A stretch of 29,004 nucleotides of DNA from Plantago elongata (taxonomy: Eukaryota; Streptophyta; Magnoliopsida; Lamiales; Plantaginaceae): contig JAYMSP010001775.1 in the NCBI GenBank assembly GCA_036897095.1, positions 1-29,004 on the forward strand, written 5' to 3'. Positions within the stretch are counted from its first letter, which is position 1. Each line of letters starts with the position of its first letter. The notes beneath the pieces were generated by a model. The model was not told the DNA's origin and ran no database searches. It saw only the letters and a list, made by a program, of their open reading frames with translations. The translations under genes were made by a program, and so were the position numbers. Below, one piece after another: positions 1-9,802 of the stretch.

Positions 1-1211
1 TGTAAAAGAGGAAATCACTTAGTATGTTAGTCTAGTTAAACTTGTAATAGGATTATTAGGTCTCTGAATGTAACTTTAATATTTTGAGAAGGCCATGAAG
101 AAGGATCCTACGAATGGAGTTTAATTGAAGATTTGAACACTGGAGATTGCACAAGTTTGATGAAGACATAAATGATTAGTCTCCTTAGAAAGACTATGTT
201 CAGAAAGCCTTTGTAGTGCATTTGGCACGTTACACCTCTTTGGAGATATGTCATTATTGAGTCAAGGAGCATGCTAGCTTTTAGAAAGGCACATGTGTCC
301 GTTGAGACTATAGGACAAGAAATAGTACAGTGTATTAATTACACCGACTGAAAAGTCGTTCTAGCAAGCCCTCTTTGAAAAATGAGATAGTGACTTTTGA
401 GTACTTATTTCAAGATATCAACTGATTGAATTCTGAGAAGCTCTAACAGATACTATTCGAACGACTCTCAAATTCATCTATAAATATCACCATACTACAA
501 TTCTCCAAGCTTACAATTGCGACCATACAGCTTAAAGAATTACTAGTAGTTCTAAGTGTCATGAACCTTAACAAGAGCTTGATTATATGTGAAAGAGTTT
601 AACACTCAGATACCCATTCTGAAGTTCATTCTCCAGAACATATATCAACACTTGGGTCAGAAAGGATAATCCTACCATATACTAAACAAGTATATTAAGT
701 AGTGTTGTCTTCTCCAGCTCACTAGATAAATAGCTGAAAAGTTATTTAAAGAGAAGCCTGACAACAATCATATAACCAACACCATCAAGGCGTGGAGTAC
801 ATGAAGTACTTGGCTTTAGAAGTTAGGGAACAACTCATGGGGAACATTTGGTTGGGAACTATTTGTTTATAGGGATCTTAGAATAGGATATATTGTAAGG
901 AGAACTCTTTGTTCTAGTGAATTCCAAGTCTCAGAAAGGCCGAAGCGGACTAGTTGGAGGATTACGCCACCTCCAGATACCACTATAAGTTGATGTGCTA
1001 TTTACTTATTGTATTTACATTCCAGCAACACACACACACACATGTTATTACTGCAAAGCACATTTACGTTTATCTATCGCTTAAAGTCTTCCGCTCTCTG
1101 AATCTAAATATCAGAAACCCTCAAGGTTTATGAGAAAGATTGTTTATCAACAAAAGTTTGAAAAGACTATTACCCCTCCCCCCGTCTTTTCCCTTGCTGT
1201 TATCTGGACCA
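1..1211 (+). mobile_element. Probable Ty1/copia (SIRE-like) LTR, 3' part
   Basis: No coding potential is visible, but the layout is that of a plant copia LTR read on the + strand. There is a TATA box (TATAAAT, 479-485) and a G/A-rich stretch with an aaaggccgaagcggac-type motif near 935-955. A C-rich tract (1172-1183) lies just before a terminal ...GGACCA at about 1211. Immediately after this point the sequence changes to Helitron helicase coding sequence, as expected if the LTR inserted there. The 5' end lies outside the window, so the target duplication cannot be tested. The SIRE-like assignment comes from remembered LTR style only. Confidence 0.4.
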
Positions 1212-1678
1212 ATAATACCAAATCATATGATGAAGTTGAAGGAGGGATGCATAGTAATGCTACTTAGAAATATAGACCAGGCTGCAGGGTTATGTAATGG
1301 AACTCGGATGATTGTGACCAATCTTGGGAAGCTTATTGTTGAGGCTAAACTTTTAACTGGAAAATTTGCTGGTGATAACGTCTTCCTAGAATGATTATGA
1401 GTCCTTCCGATGCGACTCAATTTCCCATTAAATTACAACGCAGGCAATTCCCTTTGTCCGTGTGCTTTGCTATGACAATTAATAAGAGTCAAGGGCAATC
1501 TCTTTCTCACATTGGTCTATATCTACACAGACATGTATTCATCCATGGTCAGCTTTATGTAGCCTTCTCCAGAGTCACCAACAATAAGGGCCTAAAAGTC
1601 CTCATATGTGATGAAGATGGTCATACCTCATATACGACTATGAATGTTGTGTACAAAGAGATCTTCAACATGTTATGA
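1212..1678 (+). pseudogene. Helitron PIF1-like helicase, C-terminal fragment, frameshifted
   Basis: Helitron helicases unwind DNA during rolling-circle transposition. The fragment starts at IPNHMMKLKEG and continues through VMLLRNIDQAAGLCNGTR, both typical of the late helicase region. It ends with [21 protein letters not shown] and NVVYKEIF, the conserved C-terminal motifs. The first part is read in the frame of 1140-1394 and stops at 1392-1394. The rest is read in the frame of 1391-1678. The family expects an ...[14 protein letters not shown] bridge, so about one base has been lost near 1386-1391. The N-terminal Rep domain and most of the helicase are absent, so this copy cannot make an active protein. 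Confidence 0.88.
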
Positions 1679-2446
1679 GGTAAAATAAATAGATTTAGTA
1701 TACATCTTCCCTAAGTGTCACGATTAATTATTCTAATTATTTGAATATAGCTTGCTTCATTTTTTTTTATCTTTTGCATATTAGGTTCAAAGAGCAAATC
1801 TTGGAAGTCTTATTTGTGCTCTATTCTTTTTTTATTTAATGGTTAGTCTTCTACGACATATGTGTTGTGAAATATTTTATGAGAAATGTATCTACAAGAT
1901 CAGTGTTAGGATATTAACATGTTGGTTCTTAGTTTATTGTTGTCTTCTATTGTATAACTCATACTCAGTTTTACATATACTACTATTTCATACATTTTTA
2001 ATTATTAACTTATGGTTGTTTTACATCAAATTGCAGAAAAGTATCGTCTTTGATGTACACTTCAAATAGCGCGAGAATGATTGTGCCAAGATACATCTTT
2101 GTCATTGGCATGTGGCTCTACACTTTATATCTGAAATGGCATTGCCTATTTCTTTCTATGATTACCCATTTCTTTATTGTTTATTAGTAGGATTATGAAT
2201 ACTATCTCACACATTGATGAGATATGATTCCGACAACAATAGCGAACAAGTTTTACATTTTTAAACTTTTAAGGATGCATCTACATATTTTATGATAAGT
2301 TTTCAATTTGCTTTAACAACGTAACTTATGTTATATTAATTGTATCAAATTTAAAAAATATGCAAATCTTTACAGAGTCAACAAAATCGAGTTTACAACT
2401 ACATTATATACTATAAATTAATTAGCTCCATTACATTTCAAAATAC

Positions 2447-2476
2447 CCGTCGAATTTCGACGGATTATCGTACTAG
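2447..2476 (+). other. Helitron 3' terminus: hairpin plus CTAG
   Basis: A perfect 8-bp inverted repeat (CCGTCGAA at 2447-2454, TTCGACGG at 2456-2463) is followed by 9 nt and then CTAG (2473-2476). The next base is T. This matches the known plant Helitron end: a short GC-containing hairpin about 10 nt before CTRR, inserted between A and T. The orientation agrees with the helicase fragment upstream. Confidence 0.85.
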
Positions 2477-3519
2477 TTGAAATAAGGAAGGAAAATTTAA
2501 TGAGATGTGTAACAATATCATGTTTCTCAAAGTTTCTTTTGAAAGAGAATATGCCACTTAACATAATAAATATTTTCATTTTTTTACTAACTCCAATTCC
2601 AGTAATGATGTAGTGATGTGAATAAACCAAGCTAGATATATAGTGGTTCGTTAACAAAAGTGTCTTCGGGGCTGATTGGTATAGAATTTGAATGGGTATT
2701 TAGATGGATTTTGGTGAAATTGTGTTTGGAATAGAATGAAATGAGATATTTAAAGTGTATTTTAGGCAAAATCATTGTTCGTCGAGCCAAATGAAGCGAT
2801 TTAAATGCTATGACAATCAACCCCTTCATCTCCTTCTCAAGTGCTTCTATCAGGACTTCTACTTAAACTCTTGAAGGTAGTGATGTTCTTCGAGTCCGAA
2901 TCCAATCGGATATAATAATCAAGTTGGTTATATGTTATTTATAATGTCGCAAGCCTACAATATTACGATGAATAACAATTAAACTAATCCATTAAATTAA
3001 AAAATGAGAAAGAAAGAAGGGAGAAAAAGATCTCCGTTGACCAATACAGTAGTAGTGTGTCATAAGTCATGACAGGTATTTGTGTATTTATGTCGGGTAA
3101 CATTAACAACATATCAGCAGATCAGATCATATACTATATCATCTCATATCACAATATGCACATAACATAACACCAAAAGACTCTTCCTTTAGACAGACAA
3201 AGACAACACACATGAGAAAAGATTACGAAGATGAACAGATTAGTACCACCACAACCTCCCTAATCTCCACTAATACAAACCAAAACTCCACTAATCCCCA
3301 CCGATGGAACTGAAAACCAGACCCAGAAAACGACACCGTATCGAAGAGAGAGAAGCTGAACAGCAAGCAGTATGGTTGCACTTGCTAGCTGAGTTGTATT
3401 TGTGACACGATAGCAACAGAGGAACACCTGCCAGTGTGCTTTAGCCTACAAAACTCCAAATCTCCTTCATTTCCTTCAATTCCAAGCGGTGAACTGAAAA
3501 ATCAACAATTAGCTCAACA
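2477..3519. other. Intergenic region and 5' flank of the BCL7 gene
   Basis: This AT-rich stretch between the Helitron end and the first gene has no recognisable coding sequence. The last ~200 bp is probably promoter and 5' leader of the BCL7-like gene. It includes a short upstream frame, ATG at 3372 to TGA at 3390-3392 (6 codons), which matters only if transcription starts before it. I see no convincing TATA box. Confidence 0.5.
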
Positions 3520-6500
3520 ATGGAGTCTAGACCGGGTCGGACCGCCGCCTCCAGGTACGGTGCTGCTCCTCAGCCGGAGCCGCCGCACCCGCCGCTGATG
3601 AACGGGCCTGTGAGGAAGTGGAGGAAGCAATGGGTGAACTGTGGAGGAAGTACCAGAGGTGCTAATACTCCGCTCCGGCTGTACAAATGGATTGCTCTCT
3701 CCGACGAGGATGCTGCGGCTGAGGAGACGCCGAAACGCCGCTACCGTTACTATCCGGTAGTTTTCGAAACCCTAGCTTTTGATTCTCTTGTTTTGTTTTG
3801 GTTTTATGTATCCCATGCATGTTGCTCAAAATCATTGTTTTTGCTGTTTTTTTACTTGTATATTGATTTTGGACCAAAATGATCAATTTGTGGTGATTAA
3901 CTGATTATGCATAGTAATTTATGTTATTTTTCTTGGAGAATCAGATGTTGTTACTATTGTAGATGTTTTGATGAAAGAGGAATGTGTGGAATGTGAATTC
4001 AATGTTTTTTTTTTAAATTTTCCTTAAAAAGGAATATTACTTTTTACAGTTGAAGTTCTCGTTTTGTGTATGGTTTGGCTGTAGAAGGTGATTTTGAATG
4101 AAATGGAGTAGTTGGGTGTGTGTATATGTAGATTTCCATGTTGCTATCTACTGGCAATACCAATGTAAAAGATTTTCCGAATTTTGTGTATTTATGTGGA
4201 GATGATCTCTCTGTCTCTATACATGTTGCTTGGCTTCACTGGTTTTATCTTGGAAGTCCAAGCTGTTTCCTTTGCCGTGTCTTTCTATTTTGTGCGGCTT
4301 CTTCTATGTTCATTCCCTGGTTTTGCTCACTCTCATGTTCTAACTTCACATGCTGGTATTTCTGAAGTATGCTTAATTTTATTTGATGATTAGTTTTTAC
4401 AAATCAGCAGGTTCCGTGGCTTCAATGATGAGGTACAAGTGACCTTTAAAAAACAATCTTAGATACTGTATGAAGCCTAATTTGTGCAACATTTTTTGGA
4501 TTCAAGCTATACTTGTGTTTTTATCTGCTTTGTTGACGAATCTAGTTGTTGTGTGACGTGTGCTTGAGAATTCTATTGTCAACAATTATGGTTTCTTGCC
4601 TGTGTATGAGGACGTGTCGTTTCTTAACATGGCTAATCGATAAAATGCTGCATCATTAGATTATTCAACGGCAACTCACGTTGAGCTTAAGTTTCCATGC
4701 TAAAAAAACAATTTCAATAACTCCAACACGCGGCAGCATATTAGTAGTACTAGATCTTATATTAATTTGTCTTCATGTATGAGGAAATACTGTTTAAAGT
4801 CATGGCAACATAATTAATCTTTTTTTCTCCGGGAAAAACTAATAGAAATACTTTCTATTATCCAAAGAGGCGATCCTAAAGTGATCTAGCCTAGACAAAA
4901 ACAACCTACAAAATCTAGAACATACTAGAAACTTAATTAGCCATAATCCTACCACTTGATTTGCTATGATGGGTTTCATCCAAGCTCTATACACAATTAT
5001 ATCTATGATTTTTGCACTATTCCTATCTAGCTACTGTATTCCAAAACATCATTCATTTTTATACCTCAAAATCTCATATATAGTTTCTGTAAAAGTAAGC
5101 TTAGCTCTCCAACCATTTCATGTTTTGTAATTTGAAGGCCTTAGATTGTGCATAAATTGCATTAATGGCATCAATTGTTTTCAAACAATGCTAGTTGTCA
5201 GATAAGAGAATAATAAGTATTGCATTATCTCAATCAGATTAAAAAAAATAATATTAAGTATCATCCGCAACAACTCCAAACTTTCAGTTCAAACAATGTT
5301 AGTTGTCGGATAAGATAATAATAAGTATTGCATCGTCTCAATCATATAACAAAAACAAGTATCATCCGCAACATCTCCAAATTTCAGTAACTTATTGTTA
5401 CTTGCTAATCTCTTATAAATACTCTAATCATCTGGAATATAAATTGACTTAATTTTTTTTAATTTAATTTTCAATCTCAGTAATCTTGAGACGTAATTGT
5501 CACAAAAATGTTAGTCTTTCCAGGTAAATTAATATTATTACATATATAAATAGGCTATTTACTTCTCTTTAGGTAATGGTATATTACAACATTTGGAAAA
5601 ATTTTTTATCCAATTCGACTAGTAATATGAGCTTGAGCGGCATAGTTTTGTTGTCGACAAATAGTTACAAGTAATCAATAAATATTCATGAAAAAATATT
5701 TGCAAATACGATTAGTCAGGCGGTGGAAATAGATACATATATAAATAGGCTATTTACTTCTCTTTAGGTAATGATATATTACAACTTTTGGAAATTTTTT
5801 TATCCAATTCGACTGGTAATATGAGCTTGAGCGGCATAGTTTTGATGTCGACAAATAGTTACAAGTAATCAATAAATATTCATGAAAAAATATTTGCAAA
5901 TACGATGGATGCAGTTAGTCAGGCGGTGGAAATAGATAGAGTTATTTGGTGAGTTTAAAGAATAGATTTTCGATTTCTGATTTCAAGAAATCATCGCATT
6001 TCAAATTGCAATTTTGCCTTGATTACCTCATCAAAATCCATTCTTATTGATTGATGAAAATCGTGTTGTTAAGACAACCAATGCCATAAAGGCTAAATAC
6101 CTAATTGAAGTTTCATGATATGTATCTATCACACATACATCAACATCAAGTACATAATAATTTTACAACAAAAATAGACCGTAGTTAAAAATAATTGTGT
6201 CCGTATCACAAACATCGATTTAATTCACAACGTATAAGACGTATGGATTATGATACCTAAATATATACTGGACGTGAAAGTTGAATAAAATCAAACGATT
6301 GGTCTATTTTCTTGCAAAACAAAGTTGTTACTAATGATAGGTTAAATCTTTCCATATTCTAAAAGCAAAGTTGATGAAATTTGAAGTGTAAGTTTGGGTC
6401 GGGAAGGTCAATAGTTCAATTATTTAGAGTAATTTAAATCAAGGAGCACATAATGCTTGAGGATCTTTAGACTCAAGTCAATAAATCTAGTTTTACATAT

Positions 6501-8682
6501 GGGAGGTTATGCATGTGAAATATAAGAAAGATTCTTCTGCACTAGCTTAAGACTACATAGTATAATGTTGAAATCTAAATTATAATAAATAAAAATGATA
6601 TAAATAAAATATGAATATGGTTGACTGTCAAATAAGGAAATTCTATAATAAAAGTAGTTTTGACACTCAATACAGATTCATATTGAGCTACATGCATGTG
6701 TTTCATTTAAAATTTGATGTGAGAAGGAATACATTTTGTCGTTACGTGTATGGAAGTCAATAATTCTAATAACGGGAGTGATTGGCAAAAATCAAATAAA
6801 AAGGTAGTTCTTTAGTATCCGACAACATGTTGCTTTTGTAATACTGATTGATTGGGTGGTTGCACCTGGACTTAGAATATGGAAATAATGTATTTTTAAC
6901 GTACCACGACTTTGGCTGGACGCTGTTTCAGTTAGTCTTACCATTAAATTTTTCCTTTAACTTGTAGTGTGGGCTCTAAAAGTATTACTAATTGAGTTGA
7001 GGAATAAAACGTAGTTTTGTTTAAAAGATAATTCCCAATTTCGTTTTGAAGAATCTATGAGATGAAGCATACTCTTTGGATTTAAGAGAGTTTTCAGTGA
7101 TTTCCCTATCTATCGAAAAGGGAATTGGAATATCCATTATAATGCTCGAGAAATCTTATGTCCATGTCATTTCATGTAATTTCAAAGTCACCAATCTATC
7201 TTATCATTAAGTTCCACTGGCCTGTAAGATTTTATTCGAAACAAGTCACATTCCTACTCTTGTAGTAAGCAATCTTCATCAAATAATTGAAAGCTAACAA
7301 AGATGAATATTAACTACACAAGATTGTGACCTGTGAGCTAATGTACCATGCTTGATTGAAATGAATCGTTAATGTATATTCCGTTACATTTAGATATTGT
7401 GACTTGACTTATTTTCCGAATTTGGCTAGATTTGGATTTTTGTAATATTCTTTAATTAACTGCACACCATCACAATATGACAATTTGATATGTGAGTTAT
7501 AAGTGTGCCGATAGTATTTTTTTTTTCCCTGTTTGGGTTTATTATCGGTTCACTACCTTGCCTAATGTTGTCAATTTCTACATATTTATATTTCTTCCCT
7601 ACCAATATCTGCTATCTTGAATAAGTTTTGTTGATTTGTATTCACCTGTTTGCTATCATTATGTATTACATCTTAGCTTGTTGTACCTAATTTTCTGCTG
7701 ATTTCATTCTCTATAAAATACTCTACTTATGCTTTGATGTTTGACTGAATGCTACATGAGTGTAGGATAAAGCTAATATAAGTGCACTTCTGTAAATTTA
7801 CGTCAAGATATCAACTTGTTTAACTTAACATTGTTGTCTTTCCTTTAAATCGTAACAACTGAGGATGTCTGATGTTAACTTAAAGATGATTCTAGGTTAT
7901 GATGCAAGTTACTTGATGGGAAACAAAAATGTATGTTTACTGTAGGATGAAAGGGTGATCAAATTACCTGTATGTTAGTTAATGTTCTTGTAACTTCGCT
8001 TCTAGCAAGTAAAATAGATAAGTTTAATATGCAGATTGTATCTCTGAAAAGCACAAATACTGGAACTCCTGAAAAGGTTAGCAATGAAGCTGAGGGAAGC
8101 ATTAAAAACTTATCAAATGGCAGCACTGAAATGAGCAAGGCTTTGGATGATGCATCACAGAAGCTCAGTAATGAAGAGATCCCATTTCAGGTTAGTGACC
8201 GTGCTCTTTAGTACATTCTAAAAGCATCTCAATAGCTTTCCAAGTATGTCCGTAGTAATTTTCTTAATCAAACTGTATTCTGCTCACTGTTAACTATACA
8301 GTCCTGTTTATTTTTTTTATCTTCATATTCTTAATATTAGGCTTTATATGTCTTCTCTTTGACTGTTAGTACTATCTAGAACATGATACTAAATATTGCC
8401 TGAACCAGGAATTATGTTCAAGTTCCCTATATTTTATTGACATGCATCAGTTGACGATTTCAACTGATGCGGTCCTTCGTAATTGTGTGAAGCTATGTAA
8501 CATAAAAGAAAACATGTTTATTCAAAGTTGATCCTTTGATGCAGAAACCGAGCGAAGATGAATCTGATGTGAACAAAAGTCAGGGCAATGGCTCATACTC
8601 GGATGGCAGTGGAACTAATAACTTCACTTGGACAAACAGGATGATGATAGATTGGGAAGAGGAGCTGATGTCTTCTAATTAG
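3520..8682 (+). CDS. BCL7-domain protein, predicted SWI/SNF (BAF-type) chromatin-remodelling subunit
   Basis: Three phase-0 exons fit GT-AG rules: 3520-3756, 8035-8190 and 8545-8682, giving 176 aa. Residues 30-60 hold the BCL7 N-terminal signature: PVRKWRKQWV followed after a short linker by LRLYKWIAL, matching the animal VRKWEKKWV...LRIYKWVPV core. A basic RRRYRYYP stretch ends exon 1. Exon 2 is Ser/Asn/Glu-rich and low in complexity. The acidic C-terminus includes WTNRMMIDWEEEL. The family is a small accessory subunit of nuclear SWI/SNF remodelers, and plant homologues join these complexes. The start is the first ATG of the exon, with matching composition downstream. Reading through the first donor gives a frame that runs to 3882 but loses the family pattern. 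Intron 1 is 4,278 bp, long for a plant gene. The gene converges with GrpE. Exon 2 and 3 boundaries are inferred from splice sites and frame. Confidence 0.8.
5181..5388. repeat. Tandem duplication, ~108-bp unit, two copies
   Basis: TCAAACAATG starts copy 1 at 5181 and copy 2 at 5289. Both continue through tagttgtc-gataag, taataagtattgca and agtatcatccgcaaca to a shared ...tttcagt end at about 5388. The copies differ by scattered substitutions and a few indels, so the duplication is not recent. It lies inside the BCL7 intron. Confidence 0.85.
5541..5938. repeat. Tandem duplication, ~195-bp unit, two nearly identical copies
   Basis: Copy 1 is 5541-5735 and copy 2 is 5736-5938. Both begin catatataaataggctattt and end ggcggtggaaatagata. 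Copy 2 has an 8-bp insertion giving gatggatgcagttag, and only a few other differences are seen. The high identity suggests a much more recent event than the neighbouring 108-bp duplication. Confidence 0.92.
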
Positions 8683-8697
8683 TTTTTTCCCCAAGTT

Positions 8698-8731
8698 GGT
8701 CTGTCTGTCTGTCTGTCTCTGTCTGTCTATC
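8698..8731. repeat. (GTCT)n microsatellite in the BCL7 3' flank
   Basis: GTCT units with one interruption (GTCTCTGTCT) begin about 16 bp after the stop codon, so the repeat is probably in the 3' UTR. Confidence 0.9.
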
Positions 8732-9802
8732 TAGTGTCTAGTAAGAACGAAAGCTGAGAATTTACTTGCTAGCAAGTAATATCAGTCTCTTGAAAATAGT
8801 CTTTAAAAGTTATATATAGTGTCATGTAAATAAGTTGGGGATGCCGCTAGCTGAGGCATCTCGGTAAACCTCCTTTTGGCCTAGCAAAGGGGTTGATTAC
8901 CTGTAAAGTCGGGTCTTGTGGGATGATATGTAACTTTGCTCTATAGCAGTGTGACCATATACTATTACTATGGTCATAGTACATTATATAATCGTCGTAA
9001 TCTTGAATATATTTTCTCTAGTTGTGTTATACCTGAAACCTTGCTGACTTCTGCAGTTATGGCTATGATTTGAGTAGCAAATATTGTGATTCTGCATTCC
9101 CATTTCCGAGTCACATTTTTTGCCTTGTTTTCATGTAGAATATATCTAAAGCACTGATTGGGTAGTGTATTTTTTTACCAATTCACAAACCAAATTCATG
9201 CATAGTCCAAGTAGTACTTAAAAGATTAGAGGCTTATACACTAATACAAACTCTTAGAAAAGAGTCCACCTGCTCTAGAAAGTCCTCAAAAGCCGAATAG
9301 TCCATGCCATCGTAGAAAAGGCTCTTTTGCTCGAGTAACAATAGCAACAGTGGAAAATTTTCCCCTATGCTGTGAGATGCTAGAGTGAGAAGATCAATTG
9401 GGCTCAATTAATCACCCTACTAAGAACACTCTTGTAGTCAAAATTAATTTAATGGGTTACATTTAGAAAGAAATCACCAAACAAACAAACTTGGCGTTTC
9501 CCACTTAATTTTGTTTCAAATGACTAGTTAACATGAACTCATGGTTGACAAAATGTGCTCAAGAAAAAACCCAAATAAACAAAATCTCCCAGCTCCGCTC
9601 ATCAAAGTGTTCATTATTAACTCAAAAAATAATATCTAACTTACCTGAAGCATGACAAAATTATAGTATAATGATTTATAATAAGAGAGAAATTGTTAGC
9701 TCCTCCCTGGGATGTGAGGTGCAAGACACGGCAAGTCCTTTAACTCAACCTAATTTTGTAACCTAATTTTGTAGTGGTGCACACTGAGTTTGCAGGTCAC
9801 AA
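8732..9802. other. Intergenic region between convergent genes
   Basis: This AT-rich DNA separates the stop codons of the BCL7-like and GrpE genes. It should contain both 3' UTRs and polyadenylation regions. No coding sequence or repeat is recognised. Confidence 0.5.

Larger units (their letters stand above)
1212..2476 (+). mobile_element. Helitron, 3' portion
   Basis: This is the downstream end of an autonomous-type plant Helitron. It contains the C-terminal part of the Rep/helicase reading frame (to 1678), about 770 bp of AT-rich non-coding tail, and a canonical 3' terminus at 2447-2476. The 5' side is cut off by the LTR-like sequence ending near 1211, and the Helitron 5' TC terminus is not in the window. 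The strand is fixed both by the helicase and by the terminus, which agree. Confidence 0.8.
3757..8034 (+). other. Long first intron of the BCL7-like gene
   Basis: The donor is CCG|GTAGTT and the acceptor ATGCAG|ATTG. It is AT-rich, lacks recognisable genes, and carries two separate tandem duplications (5181-5388 and 5541-5938). Open frames at 4138-4393 are short, Cys/Phe-rich and unlike any family, so I treat them as chance. Its size most likely reflects old insertions, but I could not identify a specific transposon in it. Confidence 0.65.

Noticed and set aside
3372..3392. A regulatory upstream ORF of the BCL7 gene
   Set aside because: It is six codons long and it is unknown whether it lies in the transcript. 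It is noted in the flank entry only.
3520..3882. A 120-aa protein read straight through from the BCL7 start
   Set aside because: After 3756 the frame becomes Phe/Leu-rich intron-like sequence, and exons 2 and 3 join in phase to give a better protein.
4138..4393. Two overlapping Cys/Phe-rich short frames inside BCL7 intron 1
   Set aside because: They overlap each other in different frames, match no known family, and sit in AT-rich intron. Chance is the simplest explanation.
4830..5430. A possible minus-strand LINE 3' region in BCL7 intron 1
   Set aside because: Translations on the - strand were full of stops and showed no reverse transcriptase or RNase H motif I could defend.
7972..8211. An independent small protein starting at 7972
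   Set aside because: The first 21 codons lie before a good acceptor at 8034 and the end lies past a good donor at 8191. It is exon 2 of the BCL7-like gene.
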